NCBI GenBank assembly: GCA_002099365.1
Contig: MSED01000006.1
Span: forward strand, 1,426,001 to 1,490,000
DNA from: Phialophora verrucosa
Lineage: Eukaryota; Ascomycota; Eurotiomycetes; Chaetothyriales; Herpotrichiellaceae
DNA length: 64,000 nucleotides
Direction of reading: 5' to 3'
Shown: positions 1-12,026 of the stretch, piece by piece
Numbering within the stretch: the first letter of the stretch is position 1
Layout of the letters: the number at the start of each line of letters is the position of its first letter
Position numbers and translations under genes: made by a program
The notes under the pieces: model-generated
The model's database searches: none
What the model saw: only the letters and a program-made list of their open reading frames with translations
Told to the model about the DNA's origin: nothing

Positions 1-1357
1 GGCGACGAAGTAAAGCATCTGCGGCATTGGATATCTATAGCTTATAACATCGCACTTTTGCTAGGGTTGAACAAAGATACATCGGCTCTATCTCTGCCTA
101 TCAAGCAAAAACATCTGCGGAAACGCATCTGGTGGTCTCTATACATGCGAGATAGGACTCTCTCGCTGGGGCTTCGACAAAAGCCGGTCATTGCGAGCGA
201 AATGTGTGAGCTCCCCGACCTCGAAATGGAAGACTTTGATATACAGCCCGCGACTCCAGAGGCTTGTGCTCTGCTCAGGGATTGCGGTCTGTTGCGCGAC
301 CTCGATCAACAAAAACGACTAGCAGAGGTTTTTCTTGCCCAATTGAACCTCAGTCACCATCCGGCCGAAATTCTGAAGTCGAGATATACAGCGGTCGCGC
401 CGAAGCTTGGAACTACGAGACTGATAGCCCTTGTGCTTGTCCCGAAATCCACGAATGCAGATACATCTGATGTCCAGCATTGCTCTGAGAGACTCGATCA
501 ATGGCGCCGCGATCTGCCTGAGCACCTTCGATTCCAGACGCCTCTCTCTCTGCACTTCAACCCCGGCCAAGACGTGCTCATCTTTCACTGTGGCATCCTG
601 AACTTGTTCTATTACGCTTTGGTATGCGCTCTCCACCGTCCATACCCTGCGCCGATCCTTCGAAGTCTGTCGGTTTCGGAGGTGGCCTCTCAACGCAAGG
701 CACGACACGCGGCCAATGCGGTATCTTCAATTTTGGAGCAGTTCCAGGTTCTTGATCTGATCGGTTTCCTTCCAACTCAAGGTAAGGGAAGCAAGGAGTT
801 CAAGACGAAAGATTGATCCAATAACAATTCTAACATTTGTTCATGTATTAGGCATTACATTCATGCTGCAGGCAGCTGTGACACACCTGGGCGACTCGAC
901 CTCTAAGATCTCCCACCTGCGAACTCAAAGCCACAAGCACGTCGAAGCGTGCCTGGAGATCCTGAACGCCTTGAAGGATGTGCACTCCTACGCTCCATAT
1001 GCGACAAACTTTCTGGCCTCGGCCACGGCAAACCTCTACCGCCAGTCCCGAGCCATCGAGAGATCCAACGACGCGGCCGGACCCTGTAATCCTCCGCTGG
1101 AACCGGGGCACGACCAGGGATCACTTCCAGAGACTTCGCCTGCCTTGGGCAGCACTCGTCTGGCGACAGACCACTGGGAGACATTGATCGGACCTCGCGA
1201 CGGCATTCATACAATTCCAGACTTCAACTCCGCAGAAGAGTCATTGGACGGTGGCTTGGATTACCCGCATTGGGTCGATCCATATATTGACTACGAGTAT
1301 ATGAATTTCAATTCTGGCTGGGAATTCTTCGACGACATGACCGAGCCAATGAGATAA
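1..1357 (+). CDS. Fungal-specific transcription factor, C-terminal part (5' end outside window)
   Basis: The frame is already open at base 1, so the gene is truncated by the window edge and any Zn2Cys6 domain lies outside. Visible exons are 1-781 and 852-1357 (stop TAA), joined across a 70-bp intron with donor G|GTAAGG and acceptor TTAG. About 428 residues are visible. The first 60 residues carry the signature of the fungal_trans middle homology region: RHWISIAYNIALLLGLN followed by KRIWWSLYMRDR, the conserved (R/K)RIWWSLY.RDR segment. The C-terminus is acidic and aromatic (YPHWVDPYIDYEYMNF), as in many activation domains. This family acts in the nucleus as pathway-specific activators. The nearest visible candidate targets are the sugar permease and aldehyde dehydrogenase to the right, but that link is inference from position only. 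Confidence 0.85.
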
Positions 1358-2472
1358 TATTTTGAGTAGCTTGCAACACTATTTTATTCCTCTGATGCCT
1401 GCCTCATTCATCGGGATAATTTGTCTCGCGGGTCCCATGTCTACAAGATGCTAGGTCTTATCAACAAAGGCGCTTGATGTCCGGGCTCTAGTAACTCGAA
1501 GCTGGAGACTCACTCGGCTGACCGTGGTCGTTCGTCCGTCTGTCCATGAAAGACTCGATTAAAATGAATTATTTTCCGTGTTACTAGGAGAGATACAATT
1601 CACGAGTTCCCAACGCCGTCTAGAGCCAAAGCTGGGGCCTTCTCCCCTCGGATCTGGGCAAAAGTGTATACCCGAGGTGTTGAGTTCGGCTAATAGCTCG
1701 GCCCCTACAACTTGTCGGCTTGCGATAATGGCCCGCCCCCTCACTTCAATTTTTTTCATTCGCAGAAGAGGGATTAAGCTTCTTGCACAGGACTAACACA
1801 GCAAGAGCGTGAGGAACGGCCATGAGGCATTCGTTCTGGCCAGAAAAGGTTGAGGTCACGATGGGCTTTGCAACAATCCCCGAGAGATCAGAAAGCCATA
1901 TCCTAATAATCAGTGGTAATTAGAGTAACCTCTCCTGGTGAAAGATCGACCCACCCGAATTTGTATGCTATGGGGCCCGTTGCCTATGTCAACTTGCATT
2001 TCCCAAGCTTTCTTGTAACAAGCGTCTACCACTTCTCTCATAGCCTCTCATGTGGACCCAGTTTATGCCCTCTCACGCAGCAAGACCTGAAGTAGAACCT
2101 CGAAGCCTTTTTTTCAGCGCAGGACTAATATCACCCTTTCATATTGTGTCTGTGGAGGAGGACTACTTGGAGCTTAGCAGACTGAAAATCCTGTGAGAGT
2201 CGGTTGCTCGCAGAAGATCTCGACGATAGACCGACATCGCCAACGTGGCCACCAAGACACAATCCGGCGGTGTGTTTGGGATGACTGGTCTTTTCGACTT
2301 ATCTGCTAATTATCAACCTACACCAAATTTTGCCATTGAGTCGATACAACTCCACCCACGCACAGCTCAATGCCAGTTTCTGTTTGGCATTTGCTACAGG
2401 AATCGCTTGAAGGGTCAACTCCATTGCATCCCGTTCCACCCCTTTGTCGATAACCCAGAAGTCGTCGTCCGC
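1358..2472. other. Intergenic, no gene recognised
   Basis: This is a 1.1-kb convergent interval between the regulator (+) and the sugar permease (-). It holds only short open frames with no family resemblance and no repeats that I can see. It presumably contains both 3' untranslated regions. Confidence 0.6.
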
Positions 2473-4113
2473 TCACACCTTTCCTTCCACATGCGACGTC
2501 TCGACCTCCTTGTCCTCCCCCACGCCATCGTCCGACGACCCCTTATTCTCGATCGTCACGCTCGTGCCTGACGCATAAAGCTCGTCGGCATCGCCAAAGA
2601 TCTTGGCAACCTCCTCGAGTGGGATGCCCAGCGTGTTCGGGAAGAAGAACCAAAGCCAGGCCGTGGCGATAAAACCCGGGATGAAGAAGACCATGTAGAA
2701 CTTGTAGCCGATGGTGCTGAAGGCGATGGGCGCCGCCTGCAGCCAGAGGATGTTGATGCCGCAGATGGTGGCCACGCCGACCACAACCCCCTTGGCGCGG
2801 ATGTGGTTCGGGAAAATTTCACCCAGCGAGCAAAATTGGACACCATCTATTATTGTCCAGCTCAGGTTAGTATAGATTCGATCAAATCCATCAGTGTATG
2901 GGAGGAAGTCAGACTTACCTAGGCCTAGCTGGTAGGAGCAGTTGAAGAGGTAGATGAAGGCAATGACCGCGCGGAGAGCCGTCTTGTTCGGGTTTTGCAG
3001 AGCCTCGGGCGACGTGTATTTGCCGACCAAGCCACAGACGATGGCCAGACAGCACGCACATCCTCCGACACCGAAGGCAAGGAGCTTGTTTCGCGCGTAG
3101 CGGTCAATGAGGAAGAACGACATGAAACCCGTGCCGAGTGCGACCACGTTCCAGCCGACCTGGTACAAGAGCTGCTGGTTGGTGTCGAAGCCCAGGGACG
3201 CATAGATGGTCGGTCCGTAGTTGTTGACAACCAAAATTCCAGATGTCTGAATCGACAAGGCCATGCCCATGGCGAAGAGGGTCCGTTTGCGATAGCTCTT
3301 CTTAGCGATCATGGACCACCACGTGCTGACGTGGTGGCGGTCGAATTCGATCGACCGACGGATCTGGATCGCTTCGATCCGTGCCTCTTCAGGCATATGC
3401 AGCCGGTTCAGCACGCGTTCCGCCTCCTCGTAGCGGTCGTTCATCATGAGCCATCGCGGCGACTCGGGCACCCAGTGGATACCGGAAAGGAGAACGATCA
3501 CCCAGAGAGCTTGGAAGATCATTCCGCCCCGCCAGGCCCAGTTGTTGTCGGCCGGAAGATGGTAGAATCCGTAGCCGAAGTAAGTGGCGAGATTGTAGCC
3601 CAGAAGGAAGCCGACGTTGTGGCAATCGAGGAGAATGCCGCGGATCTTGGGTGGTGCCACCTCGTTCATCCAGATGGGGATGGCCGTGACGATGGCCCAT
3701 CCGCCCCATCCAGCAATGAAGCGGAAGGCCAGAAACATGCCAATACTCGTGCTGCCAGTCAAGCCTGCTGCGGCGAGGAGGTTGATGAGGGCACACATGA
3801 TGATGGCCACCTTTCGGCCGAAGCGGTCAGATACAAAGGAGACCGTCCAGACACCCAAGAAGCCACCGGCTTGGTAGAGGGAGTTCATAAGGCCGGTGAG
3901 GGTATCGGCATTATCTCGAGTGTCGAGCTTGAAATAGGAGTTGAAGGACGGTTGCACCAGAGTGGTGGCTATTATGGATGCGCTATAACCATATTCAATC
4001 GAGCCAAATGCCATGAATAGGATCATGAAGACATTGTACCATCGGAATTGGCGCTTGGTCGAGTGTTGCAAGTCCAGAGGGCCTTGGGAAATGGTGGTTT
4101 CGGCCATGGTCAA
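2473..4113 (-). CDS. MFS sugar transporter (lactose/hexose permease type)
   Basis: This is a sugar:proton symporter of the major facilitator superfamily, acting at the plasma membrane. The continuous frame is 546 codons, but the stretch at 2847-2918 (72 bp, donor GTAAGT, acceptor ATAG) is an in-frame intron. Removing it restores the family sequence YQLGL-DGVQFCSLGEIFPNHIRAKG and gives a protein of about 522 residues. Visible motifs are DRFGRK after TM2, the WRGG segment after TM5 and PESPRWL after TM6, all diagnostic of sugar porters. There are about 12 hydrophobic segments and a charged C-terminal tail. The start is the ATG at 4113; a second ATG two codons on (ACCATGG context) is equally possible. 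The substrate cannot be named; LacP-like or xylose/hexose permeases are nearest by motif. Its start faces 1.1 kb of spacer with no divergent partner. Confidence 0.9.
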   Translation of the reverse strand: MTMAETTISQGPLDLQHSTKRQFRWYNVFMILFMAFGSIEYGYSASIIATTLVQPSFNSYFKLDTRDNADTLTGLMNSLYQAGGFLGVWTVSFVSDRFGRKVAIIMCALINLLAAAGLTGSTSIGMFLAFRFIAGWGGWAIVTAIPIWMNEVAPPKIRGILLDCHNVGFLLGYNLATYFGYGFYHLPADNNWAWRGGMIFQALWVIVLLSGIHWVPESPRWLMMNDRYEEAERVLNRLHMPEEARIEAIQIRRSIEFDRHHVSTWWSMIAKKSYRKRTLFAMGMALSIQTSGILVVNNYGPTIYASLGFDTNQQLLYQVGWNVVALGTGFMSFFLIDRYARNKLLAFGVGGCACCLAIVCGLVGKYTSPEALQNPNKTALRAVIAFIYLFNCSYQLGLGKSDFLPYTDGFDRIYTNLSWTIIDGVQFCSLGEIFPNHIRAKGVVVGVATICGINILWLQAAPIAFSTIGYKFYMVFFIPGFIATAWLWFFFPNTLGIPLEEVAKIFGDADELYASGTSVTIENKGSSDDGVGEDKEVETSHVEGKV

Positions 4114-5203
4114 CGTATTGATTGAGCTTGCCGAGTGAGTGATGAGAATGTTGATCTTGATGTCTTAGCAAGGCGGCGATGATGTCTCAGTAGGGCAGCG
4201 ATTAAAGCCTTTGTGCAACGTCCTGCCGACTGCTGCATTTTATCAAGACTCACCCAAACTTCATAGTTGAGGATTTCTGATGTTTCCATTGTCGGTGCTG
4301 GCCGAGGACGCTGATCCGGCCCGAGGAGACGAGTTCGGTAGAGCAATGGGGTGGATCAAGTGTGGTGTGAGCGTGGTGATTATCCAGTGCACCACCCCCT
4401 TCGAACTTTGTCGTCCTCGTCCCCGCACTTCCCCTGGAACCAGATCCTCCGAATTCTCTTGATTTTCTTTATTTTGTGGAGGTAAAAGATGGGGTAGTAG
4501 GTTTCGAAAAAGATTGTGCCTACACATTCTCGTAAAGTGAATTGTGATACTATCATGCTTTGCATCCCATCTGTGAGCCTCGGGCAAGTGAATGCGCAGG
4601 CTCCTCTCACTAAAGTCCTAGGGGTCGCCATGGAATGGGCGGTGGTTTTCAATTCTCTGGCCCATTCCTAGCTTCCCCCGAGAAGGCTTGATCTAAGCCT
4701 TGGTCCTGCAGCGTGTATATGTAAGCGACGAAGGGACGACGATACTACGTCTATTATCGTCTTAACCTTGTTCGCTGCTCGGAAAGAACACAGAAAAGGG
4801 ACAGAAATGGTGTCAATGCCGAATAGATGTGATTTTCAGAAGCTTTGTCTACTACAAATTGTTCTTGGGGTCCCTTAAGACTATATAGGCTTTCGAGGCT
4901 CTTCCTACACACCGGAGGTCGTGGGGTAGATGTCCCATAGCTAGGTCCATTAGGTAGGCTTATAGTTGTCTGAGTGCAAGCCATTTTAATCTAAACCAGA
5001 AGGTGGGTGTGGTGGCTATCTCATACTGAGGCTTTACATCGCTAGAGTCATTGCCACCTCTATCTCTTTTGTCGCTAGCTGTGGCTCCAGACTTGAATTG
5101 AACCCAAGCATCGGTGGTGACGCATTGACTTAATCGATCTCAAATCGATGACACAAAATGGGGTGTCCACTGAGACTGTGGTCTAGCTAAAGGTGGTGGT
5201 CCA
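4114..5203. other. Intergenic/promoter of the sugar permease
   Basis: This is a 1.1-kb spacer upstream of the permease and downstream of the aldehyde dehydrogenase. Only short frames are present (up to about 108 codons), none resembling a known protein. Confidence 0.55.
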
Positions 5204-6995
5204 TCAGCTTGACTTCAGAAACAGACTCTGCACGTTACAGTAGGATGCCAATCCGCCCCGCCCCCATTCGTATCCCAGGCCGCTCTCCTTGTGGCCGCCG
5301 AAAGGTGCCCGTGGATTCCCTTCCTGATGATTATTGATCCAAACGGTCCCGGCCTCCAGCTGGCGCGCGATCCTAGTTGCTTCGTTGAGATCGTCAGACC
5401 AAACCGAGGCGCCTAGGCCCATCTTCGTATTGTTGGCACGTTGTACAACTTCTTCCTCGGAGCTCCATGTCATCAGAGGCAGGATAGGACCGAACGGCTC
5501 CTCGACGACGATGCGCGAGTTCTCGGGTGGTCTGTCAATGATCGTGGGCTCGATAAAATACCCTGTTGAAGGCTGCTTTGTTTTTGGGCCATTGACACCC
5601 CCAACTGCAACCGTCCATTTCGAGGTTTCGATGTCGGTGAAGAAGCTTTTGACTTTTTCAAACTGCATCTTGTTCTGCACGGGACCCAGGAAGACCTCTT
5701 CGTCCCCATCATTACCTCGGCCACTCTTGATCGATTTGGTGAATTCAACGACGTGCTTCCGGAACTGTTCATAGATTGCCTCGTGGACATATATTCGCTT
5801 GATAGCAACACAGACCTGGCCCGAATTGAAGAAGGCAAGAGCCGCAACCTAGGGGTACATGAAAAGTTAGATAAAGCCGAACAAATATTTCTGGTTCCGG
5901 AAGATACATAGTATTCTATTGATCGTCTAGGGGTCGACATACCTTTTTGGCTACCGCCTCGACGTCCACGTTCTGGCAAACAATCGCAGGATCTTTACCA
6001 CCCCTTAATGAGATATTACATCAGCACATACTATGATCACCCAGACAAAGGCACGGGTTGGAGACCTCTGAGTAGCAGGGGAAAAAGGTTTCGCTCACAG
6101 CTCGAGTGTTACTCTTTTCAAAGTCTTCGCCGCGCTGGCCATCACAGCTTTACCGGTGGCGGTAGATCCGGTGAAGCTGACCTTGTCGACTCCCGGATGT
6201 GCGGTAAGCCAGGGGCCCAGCTTATCGTCACCACTGAGAACTTGCACCACGCCGGGTGGGAAGAAGGCCTGGGCAAGCTCCCCTAGCTTCAGGTCGCAGT
6301 AGGGTGTAAAAGGCGATGGTTTGATGATGATAGTGTTTCCCGTCACTAATGCTGGGCCGAGCTTCCCACAAGCCAGAAGGACCGGGAAATTCCAGGGGAC
6401 GATGCCGACAACGACCCCCAATGGGACGTGCCGCACGATGATTGTTTGTTTTCCGCCACCTCTTTCTCTGTCATCGACGGCGACAGTCTCCTCGGGGAGT
6501 TCCATATTACTCAATTCTCGGAGCCACTGGACTCCTGCCTTGATTTCGTCCCTGGCAAACTGGATCTGCGGAGCAATCAGTTTCCGAACAGGAGTTTACC
6601 AGGTATTTAGAGGAACAAGATGAAAGGGAACGGGCAATTCCAAGGGCCCTGGGCTAGGGTATCGTTGGCAGAGAGACAAAACTCACTGGTTTTCCCTGTT
6701 CCTGATTGAGTAGCCCAGCAAAACCCTCTTTATATGACTCGACAGCGTCGGCGAATTGGTGGATCGCGTCTCGTCGCTCTGCATGTGACCGCGTCGACCA
6801 GGTGGTAAATGCTGATCTCGCCGCCGCAACTGCATCATCGACGTCTTGGATGGTTGCGACCGGAACTTCCGGGTTGGGCTTTTCCGTGGCAGGGTTGATT
6901 CCTCGTTGTGTGACCTTGGTGGTTTTAAGTTGCCCGTCGATCGAGTTGTAGAACTTATCCTTGAACTCCAAGTGTGCTATTCCCTGGGATCCCAT
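5204..6995 (-). CDS. NAD(P)-dependent aldehyde dehydrogenase (ALDH superfamily)
   Basis: The enzyme oxidises an aldehyde to the carboxylic acid. Four exons (6995-6687, 6565-6099, 6003-5943, 5848-5204) join without gaps into a 493-residue protein. The introns start GTGAGT, GTGAGC and GTATGT. Family landmarks are visible: NQEQGKP near residue 100, VPWNFP in the cofactor domain, VSFTGSTATGK, the general base in VTLELGGKDP (E258), the catalytic thiol in FFNSGQVC (C292), EEPFGPI, and the C-terminal PFGGHKESGLG. The start is the ATG at 6995 (MGSQGIAHL); another in-frame ATG lies 21 codons upstream. No lesion is present, so it should be active. The best family match by eye is the betaine/general fungal ALDH group; the substrate is unknown. 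It lies beside a sugar permease on the same strand and a polyol-type dehydrogenase on the other, which fits a sugar or polyol oxidation route. Confidence 0.93.
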
Positions 6996-7910
6996 GATGG
7001 GCGGTTGGATAAAGATAATAGGCCCCAGAAAGTAAGAATTTCTTGCGTCTATAGACAAATGAGCTTTGGTCGAAGGATCGAGCTTTCCTCTGGCATTGGC
7101 GCTGGTTACATAGAAGTCAAAATGTCTCTTAAATTAGCTCCAGTATACGAATGCTGGCTGAAGAACGGCAATCAGTTAGGGATACGGTACGCAGCTTAAC
7201 AGACACACGGGTATAGATGATTGGCAAAGATGAAGGCCTTCGATGGTCGATGGTGTACTAAGTACCTCGGAGATGCTGCTGCTGTTTATTTAGGTTGCAA
7301 TTGAAACAATACTGCAGACGAACCCGGATAGGACCCGAGGCTCAAGTACAGTGTAAAATTACTCTACCTTGGCTTTAACAGCCATTGGCATATGAAGACG
7401 CAATTCTCACGACTAAGATTGCGCTCTTTTGTTTCCTGTCGGCTTTGTGACCGCGGCTCTACATTTGCGAGGTCATTGGGCATTGAAAGAACATGAGTCC
7501 TATACAATGAAGTACCCGTGCTACGCACGCACAGCTAAGATCGCAAACTTCAGAAATTACCCTTGGAGTATTCTATATGGTTTCCAATATTCGTGTAAGC
7601 AGATCAATCCCGTGCTCATCTCGGGTGCCCACTGTGTTAAGCTGTGCCTCTGTGTACATATCACTCGTTTCAATAGAAGCCATTCACAGAGTGCAATGAT
7701 CGTCTGGAGCTCTTGTAGGCCTTACTGGGCACAAGCCTTAAAAGGAAAGAATGGCCTGGTTCATAATATTTGACCGTTTATCGGAACGTTTCCCTGCCTC
7801 CACTAGATTTGCCTTAACTGGAGTGACCAAGATGTGGCGCATCAGAGATCATACAGGAAAGATGCCGTCAGGAGAAGGAGGAAGTATGCCTTAAGCAACA
7901 GGGTCGAAGA
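6996..7910. other. Intergenic/promoter of the aldehyde dehydrogenase
   Basis: This 0.9-kb stretch separates the ALDH start from the 3' end of the decayed oxidoreductase. No coding signature was recognised in either strand. Confidence 0.5.
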
Positions 7911-9078
7911 TTACCTGTAAACCAGCTTTATGGCAGATACATCTCCGTCGTAACGGCGCTGTACGCCCTTCTCAACTCTAACAAGTCCGCTAGGCTGGAC
8001 CTCATAGGGATGAGGATGAAATCTGCAGTCGTGAAGAACGAAACCTAGATACCTGCCGATCAAAAGCTTCAGAAGGCATATATTTGAGCCGAATCATCAC
8101 TTGGGGAGCCATGGGTTTAACTGAAATCTTACCTGTAGAATGTCTGGGCGAAGTCCCTGCCACGAGGGACCTCCTCTGGAGACCGATTACCCTCGTAGGG
8201 AATTCCATAGGCGCGGTCGACACAAACACACCACTATAAGAGATTCGTCTTGGCCATAGTGATACCGGAGGCTCAGGAGGATCCACCATGTTGATACTAC
8301 CTCCATCCTGTAGGACTTGGGCTATGTGGTCCTAAGTCCAGTGTCCGGTAGCGCAACCGAAGTGGTGCAACAGGTGAATTTTATGGCGGTCGAGAATGGC
8401 TGTGATGTCCTCCACCACACAATTCCGCCCATAGTCCACGATATAATGTGCGATGTCGAGGGATTTGACCAACTGATTGCCCCAACCGGCCACCGTCATG
8501 ATGGACCAAGGTTGCTCAGCTAGCCAGCTTAAGTGCATGTGCACAAACCGTGGTGGAACCGCCCTATATCAATGGGCAATGACAATGATGATGGTCGTGC
8601 TTCTTGATTTCCCCTTAGTCCTTGTTGTATCATAGGCAACCAGGGCAGTGGTATATGCAACTGTTGGTACAGGGCGAGAGCAGCCGTCATGCATGCCAAC
8701 GGCAGCGTGGCAGCGGCTTCGAAGCAGATATAAGGAGATAAGTAAAACGTCGTAGACTAGGGTGCAATATCATACTCGGCGTGAGAGCCCTCCTGTTGGA
8801 ACATCTCCTGAACGGCTGCCACTCGGTCTCTTGGCTTACATTCGTAGACTCTGGAACTGACTTTAGCTACTACCACGGCGAAGTCGTCACCCTGATTGAC
8901 ACGGAGGACACTGGCCGCCTGCCCAAATTATCAATCTTGACAGAACGGAAGTCATTGTTTGGACATAGAGCAGGTATCACCTTCCACTCCTTCGGATTCG
9001 AGCTCGTCACAAAGATCTGCACCAGGACCTCATCTGCGGCCGATTCCGTTACGGGGGGATGTATTCAGCTACCACCAT
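7911..9078 (-). pseudogene. Decayed MDR (zinc-type/toxD-like) oxidoreductase
   Basis: Reading the minus strand piece by piece recovers a whole medium-chain dehydrogenase/reductase in order, but in shifting frames. The pieces are a start-like MVVAEY at 9078, DEVLVQIFVTSSNPKEWKV from 9034, GDDFAVVVAKV then PRDRVAAVQEMFQ and SHAEYDIAP (about 8890-8765), PVPTVAYTTALVAYD, the nucleotide-loop remnant GGSTTVCAHALKLA (8563-8519), LVKSLDIAHYIVDYG, a region ending MVDPPEPPVSLW, and a C-terminus VQRRYDGDVSAIKLVYR closed by a stop at 7911. In-frame stops follow AEYDIAP and GHWT, and several frameshifts separate the blocks, so no full-length protein can be made. The order and spacing match 350-residue quinone oxidoreductase/trans-enoyl reductase-type MDR proteins. 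The exact subfamily is uncertain. Confidence 0.8.
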
Positions 9079-9646
9079 GCCTTTGAATTCATCCCCGAAG
9101 GCGCACCTACGGCAAGATAACTCTGCTAGCTTTAGTTCTTACGACATCTCCCTCCCGGCGAACAATGATGCCAAGCATTTCGATGCAGGCTTAGTTGTGT
9201 GGAAGCTATCCCATTCAGTACTATCAGAAATCTGGGTCGAGGGCAAAAAAGGGAGCGCAGCCTGACACGTGATCCAGGGAAGCTGACCTGTTCTTTTCCA
9301 CGGCTCGCGATGGTGCTCACATGTAGACTCCAGGAGTGAGATAGAAAGATTCCCGGGTGGATTATGCTTGTATCGGCTTCCAGCTCCAATGTTTTGAGAT
9401 TCCTAAGAGCAGCACCAAGACGGTCAGCTGGCCGTTCCGGAGTCGGCTGGATGTTTCACCTATTGCCGAGTTGTTTACCCGAGGCTGCATCAGACAGGGT
9501 GGCACAGAGGCTAGTCTGTTGTGACTTGAGGAGCATACTCTGGCGTCGTGCCTCTGGCCTACTTTTAACACCTCTTCCCTCGAAGTTGGCCTTAAACGAG
9601 GCTCCTCAGCTCTGTCACGACTGCTAGTATCAGGAAAATAGGCAAG
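9079..9646. other. Promoter interval of the polyol-type dehydrogenase
   Basis: This 0.57-kb interval has no recognised gene. It lies between the 5' end of the MDR relic and the start of the zinc dehydrogenase, so it probably served both as a divergent promoter. Confidence 0.45.
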
Positions 9647-10961
9647 ATGAGAGCCGCTCGATATCATGGCCAACGAGATATTCGGATCGAGAACATCCCT
9701 GTCCCCGAACCGAATCCGGGAGAATGCCTGATTGAGGTGGAATGGTGTGGGATCTGCGGCACTGATCTTCACGAATACCTTGCAGGTACGAGAAAGAATC
9801 CCACATTGAGGATGGCTGCTCCTTGAGTGCGCGGAGTTGCGCATCGTGCTTGAGTAGCACGCGTGATAGTGTGTATCTACTAAGATGATTGCGCGCCAGG
9901 ACCGCTGGGAATTCCTACGCCAGAACGCCCCGACCCTCTGACAGGAGGGACTATGCCTGTCACCATCGGACATGAGTTCTGTGGCCGTGTCAAGACGGCG
10001 CCTACAGGGTCGAGCCTCAAGGAGGGCCAGGCGGTCATGGTCGATCCCCACGTACCGTGTCGACAGTGCCTATCATGCGCGTCAGGCAATGACCATTTGT
10101 GCGAGAGACTTGCATTTATAGGCAATAGCGGTGGGAGTTGTGGTGGAGGGCTGGCCGAATTCGTGACCGTCGAGGCAAGGCACGTACATCCTCTTCCAGC
10201 AGGGGTAAGTCTCGAATTTGCCGCCCTCATAGAGCCGCTGGTGGTGGGATACCATGCCACTCAGCAAGCGGGGGTCGACCTGGAAGGGAAGGACATTCTA
10301 ATCCTCGGTGCCGGGCCGATTGGGATTGCTTTGATATCAAACCTTAGAGCGTGTCGGGTAAGGCAAATCTTACTGAGTGAACCGACGGCGAAACGGTCCG
10401 AGACGGCAAGAGATCTGGTGGAGAGAGTGATCGACCCCAGATCAGAAAACATCAGGCAAGTGTGTCGACAGTTGACCGGCAATAAAGGCGTCGATGTCGT
10501 CTTTGACTGCGCTGGTGTACAAGCGGCCCTAGAGGCCGGATTGGATTCTCTCCGGTTCAAAGGTATCTACGTCAATATTGCTCAGTGGGAGAAACCAGTA
10601 GGACTGCCGGACCGCGTTGCCTCCACAGACCTCTGACCTGCTTTTTCTTCTACAGTTCAGTGTCAATTTCAGACCGTTCTTCCTCAAAGAAATAAAAATT
10701 GTCAGCTGCTGTTGCTACAATGACAAGGACTTCGATGATGTTATGGATCTCATGGGCAAAGGTAACGTTATGCTTTGTGCGTTTTGGGAGATGGTGCTGA
10801 CGATGGGCCTTCAAGAACGATTACCAGGATACAAACAGATGGTGACGAGCCGCATCGCCTTGGAGGACCTTGTCGCCTACGGGTTCGATGAACTCATTAA
10901 TCGCAAGGACGATCACATCAAGATTCTCATTTCACCAAAGCTCACAGCTCGAAAACAGTGA
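9647..10961 (+). CDS. Zinc-dependent medium-chain dehydrogenase ((R,R)-butanediol/sorbitol type)
   Basis: This is an NAD(H)-linked alcohol or polyol dehydrogenase of the cytosol. Exons are 9647-9785, 9900-10597, 10656-10761 and 10816-10961, giving 362 residues. The last intron (10762-10815, 54 bp) is in frame and would otherwise read as coding; removing it gives MGKGERLPGYKQMVTSRIAL, as in the family. The catalytic zinc site is CGICGTDLH (C37, H42) with GHE at residues 70-72. Four structural-zinc cysteines are present (C100, C103, C106, C114), as is a Rossmann ILGAGPIGIA motif. The ending ELINRKDDHIKILISP is typical of butanediol dehydrogenases. The promoter side faces the MDR relic. With the aldehyde dehydrogenase it could oxidise a polyol or diol in two steps, which is inference. 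Confidence 0.9.
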
Positions 10962-12026
10962 ACCCTTTTACGGAGGGTGCTATGAGCAGAGGTCGAAGGT
11001 TGTATCGTTGTGGCATCTATCTGCGTCAAGATGGGCGTGACTTCTGCGGTGTCGCATATGCAAACCTGTCCTGCCAGGAAATGGCTCTACAATCATGAAG
11101 ATGACATCCATCGAAGGGCGGGTTCACCGCAATTCTCCAACGCTGTTCTCAGACAAAATTGAATACTGTGGAGCGCATTGTGAGCACAGACCTGCTTTCG
11201 TGGTAATCCAGTCACTGTGGTGCATTGGACAAAGAGGCACCTCGGTCTAGAGTAGATTTCTTCACGATTTGATCCTCTGGCCTCTGGTTTCGGTGGGATA
11301 CAGACTTCGAATATTCGAATAACGATCCTGTATAGCTTCTCGCACAGCACCCTGTTGATCATCAAGGGCGCCCCCCCACCTGGTCTCTTCGACAGGCTTT
11401 GTTGGTACACTAAATGCAGAATGACCACTGCGAGATGGATCTATCTCCAACTCTCAGAGTCGGCCTTTAGTTGTCCAGGAACCGAGGTCGAGTGTCGACA
11501 GTTTGCTCCTGGGCCAGGATAGGCTCGACAGACCATTACCCTCAGAGAAGGGAAGACCCCTCGGATCTGGCTGCGGCTTCTACCTAGATGAATTGCAATG
11601 GATCTTTTTCTGCTGTTACGAATATATGAGTTTTCCAACGCAGTCTCCTGTACTACGTACACTGAGCTCGATCTAGTCTCCGCACCCTGAAGAATATCTG
11701 CAACCCTCGGGCACGTCTTCACCTTCCGAGGAACTCAGGCTCGGCCTGAGGGAGTATAACTACTAGCTTACCAGTCCTGCTATACTATCCAAGAGACGCC
11801 TCCCTCGGATGTGATTACGGCTCCTCCCTGAAGCCTGACTAATTGAGGTTTCAGGTTGTATTGCTCGATGGATACTTTCATGATGGTGCGTTATGGACAA
11901 TACTTTTATATCTTTCTCAATTAGCAGTGCACTATGAAATTGAGGGTATCATCGCACATGACTGTCTTTTTATAAACGACCATCACCATTGCGTTGGTAG
12001 TGGAGGCATAAAGCCCAAGGGTCAAG
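10962..12026. other. Intergenic, unexplained open frames on minus strand
   Basis: This is a 1.07-kb spacer. The minus strand carries frames of 111 and 93 codons (11093-11428 and 11441-11722) that do not resemble a family I know. No splice pattern joins them convincingly. They could be another relic or chance. Confidence 0.4.

Noticed and set aside
2995..4020. 341-codon open frame antisense to the sugar permease
   Set aside because: Composition is typical of an antisense shadow and no family is recognised.
11093..11722. Minus-strand frames of 111 and 93 codons as a further gene
   Set aside because: No splice model joins them and no family resemblance was seen, although a relic cannot be excluded.
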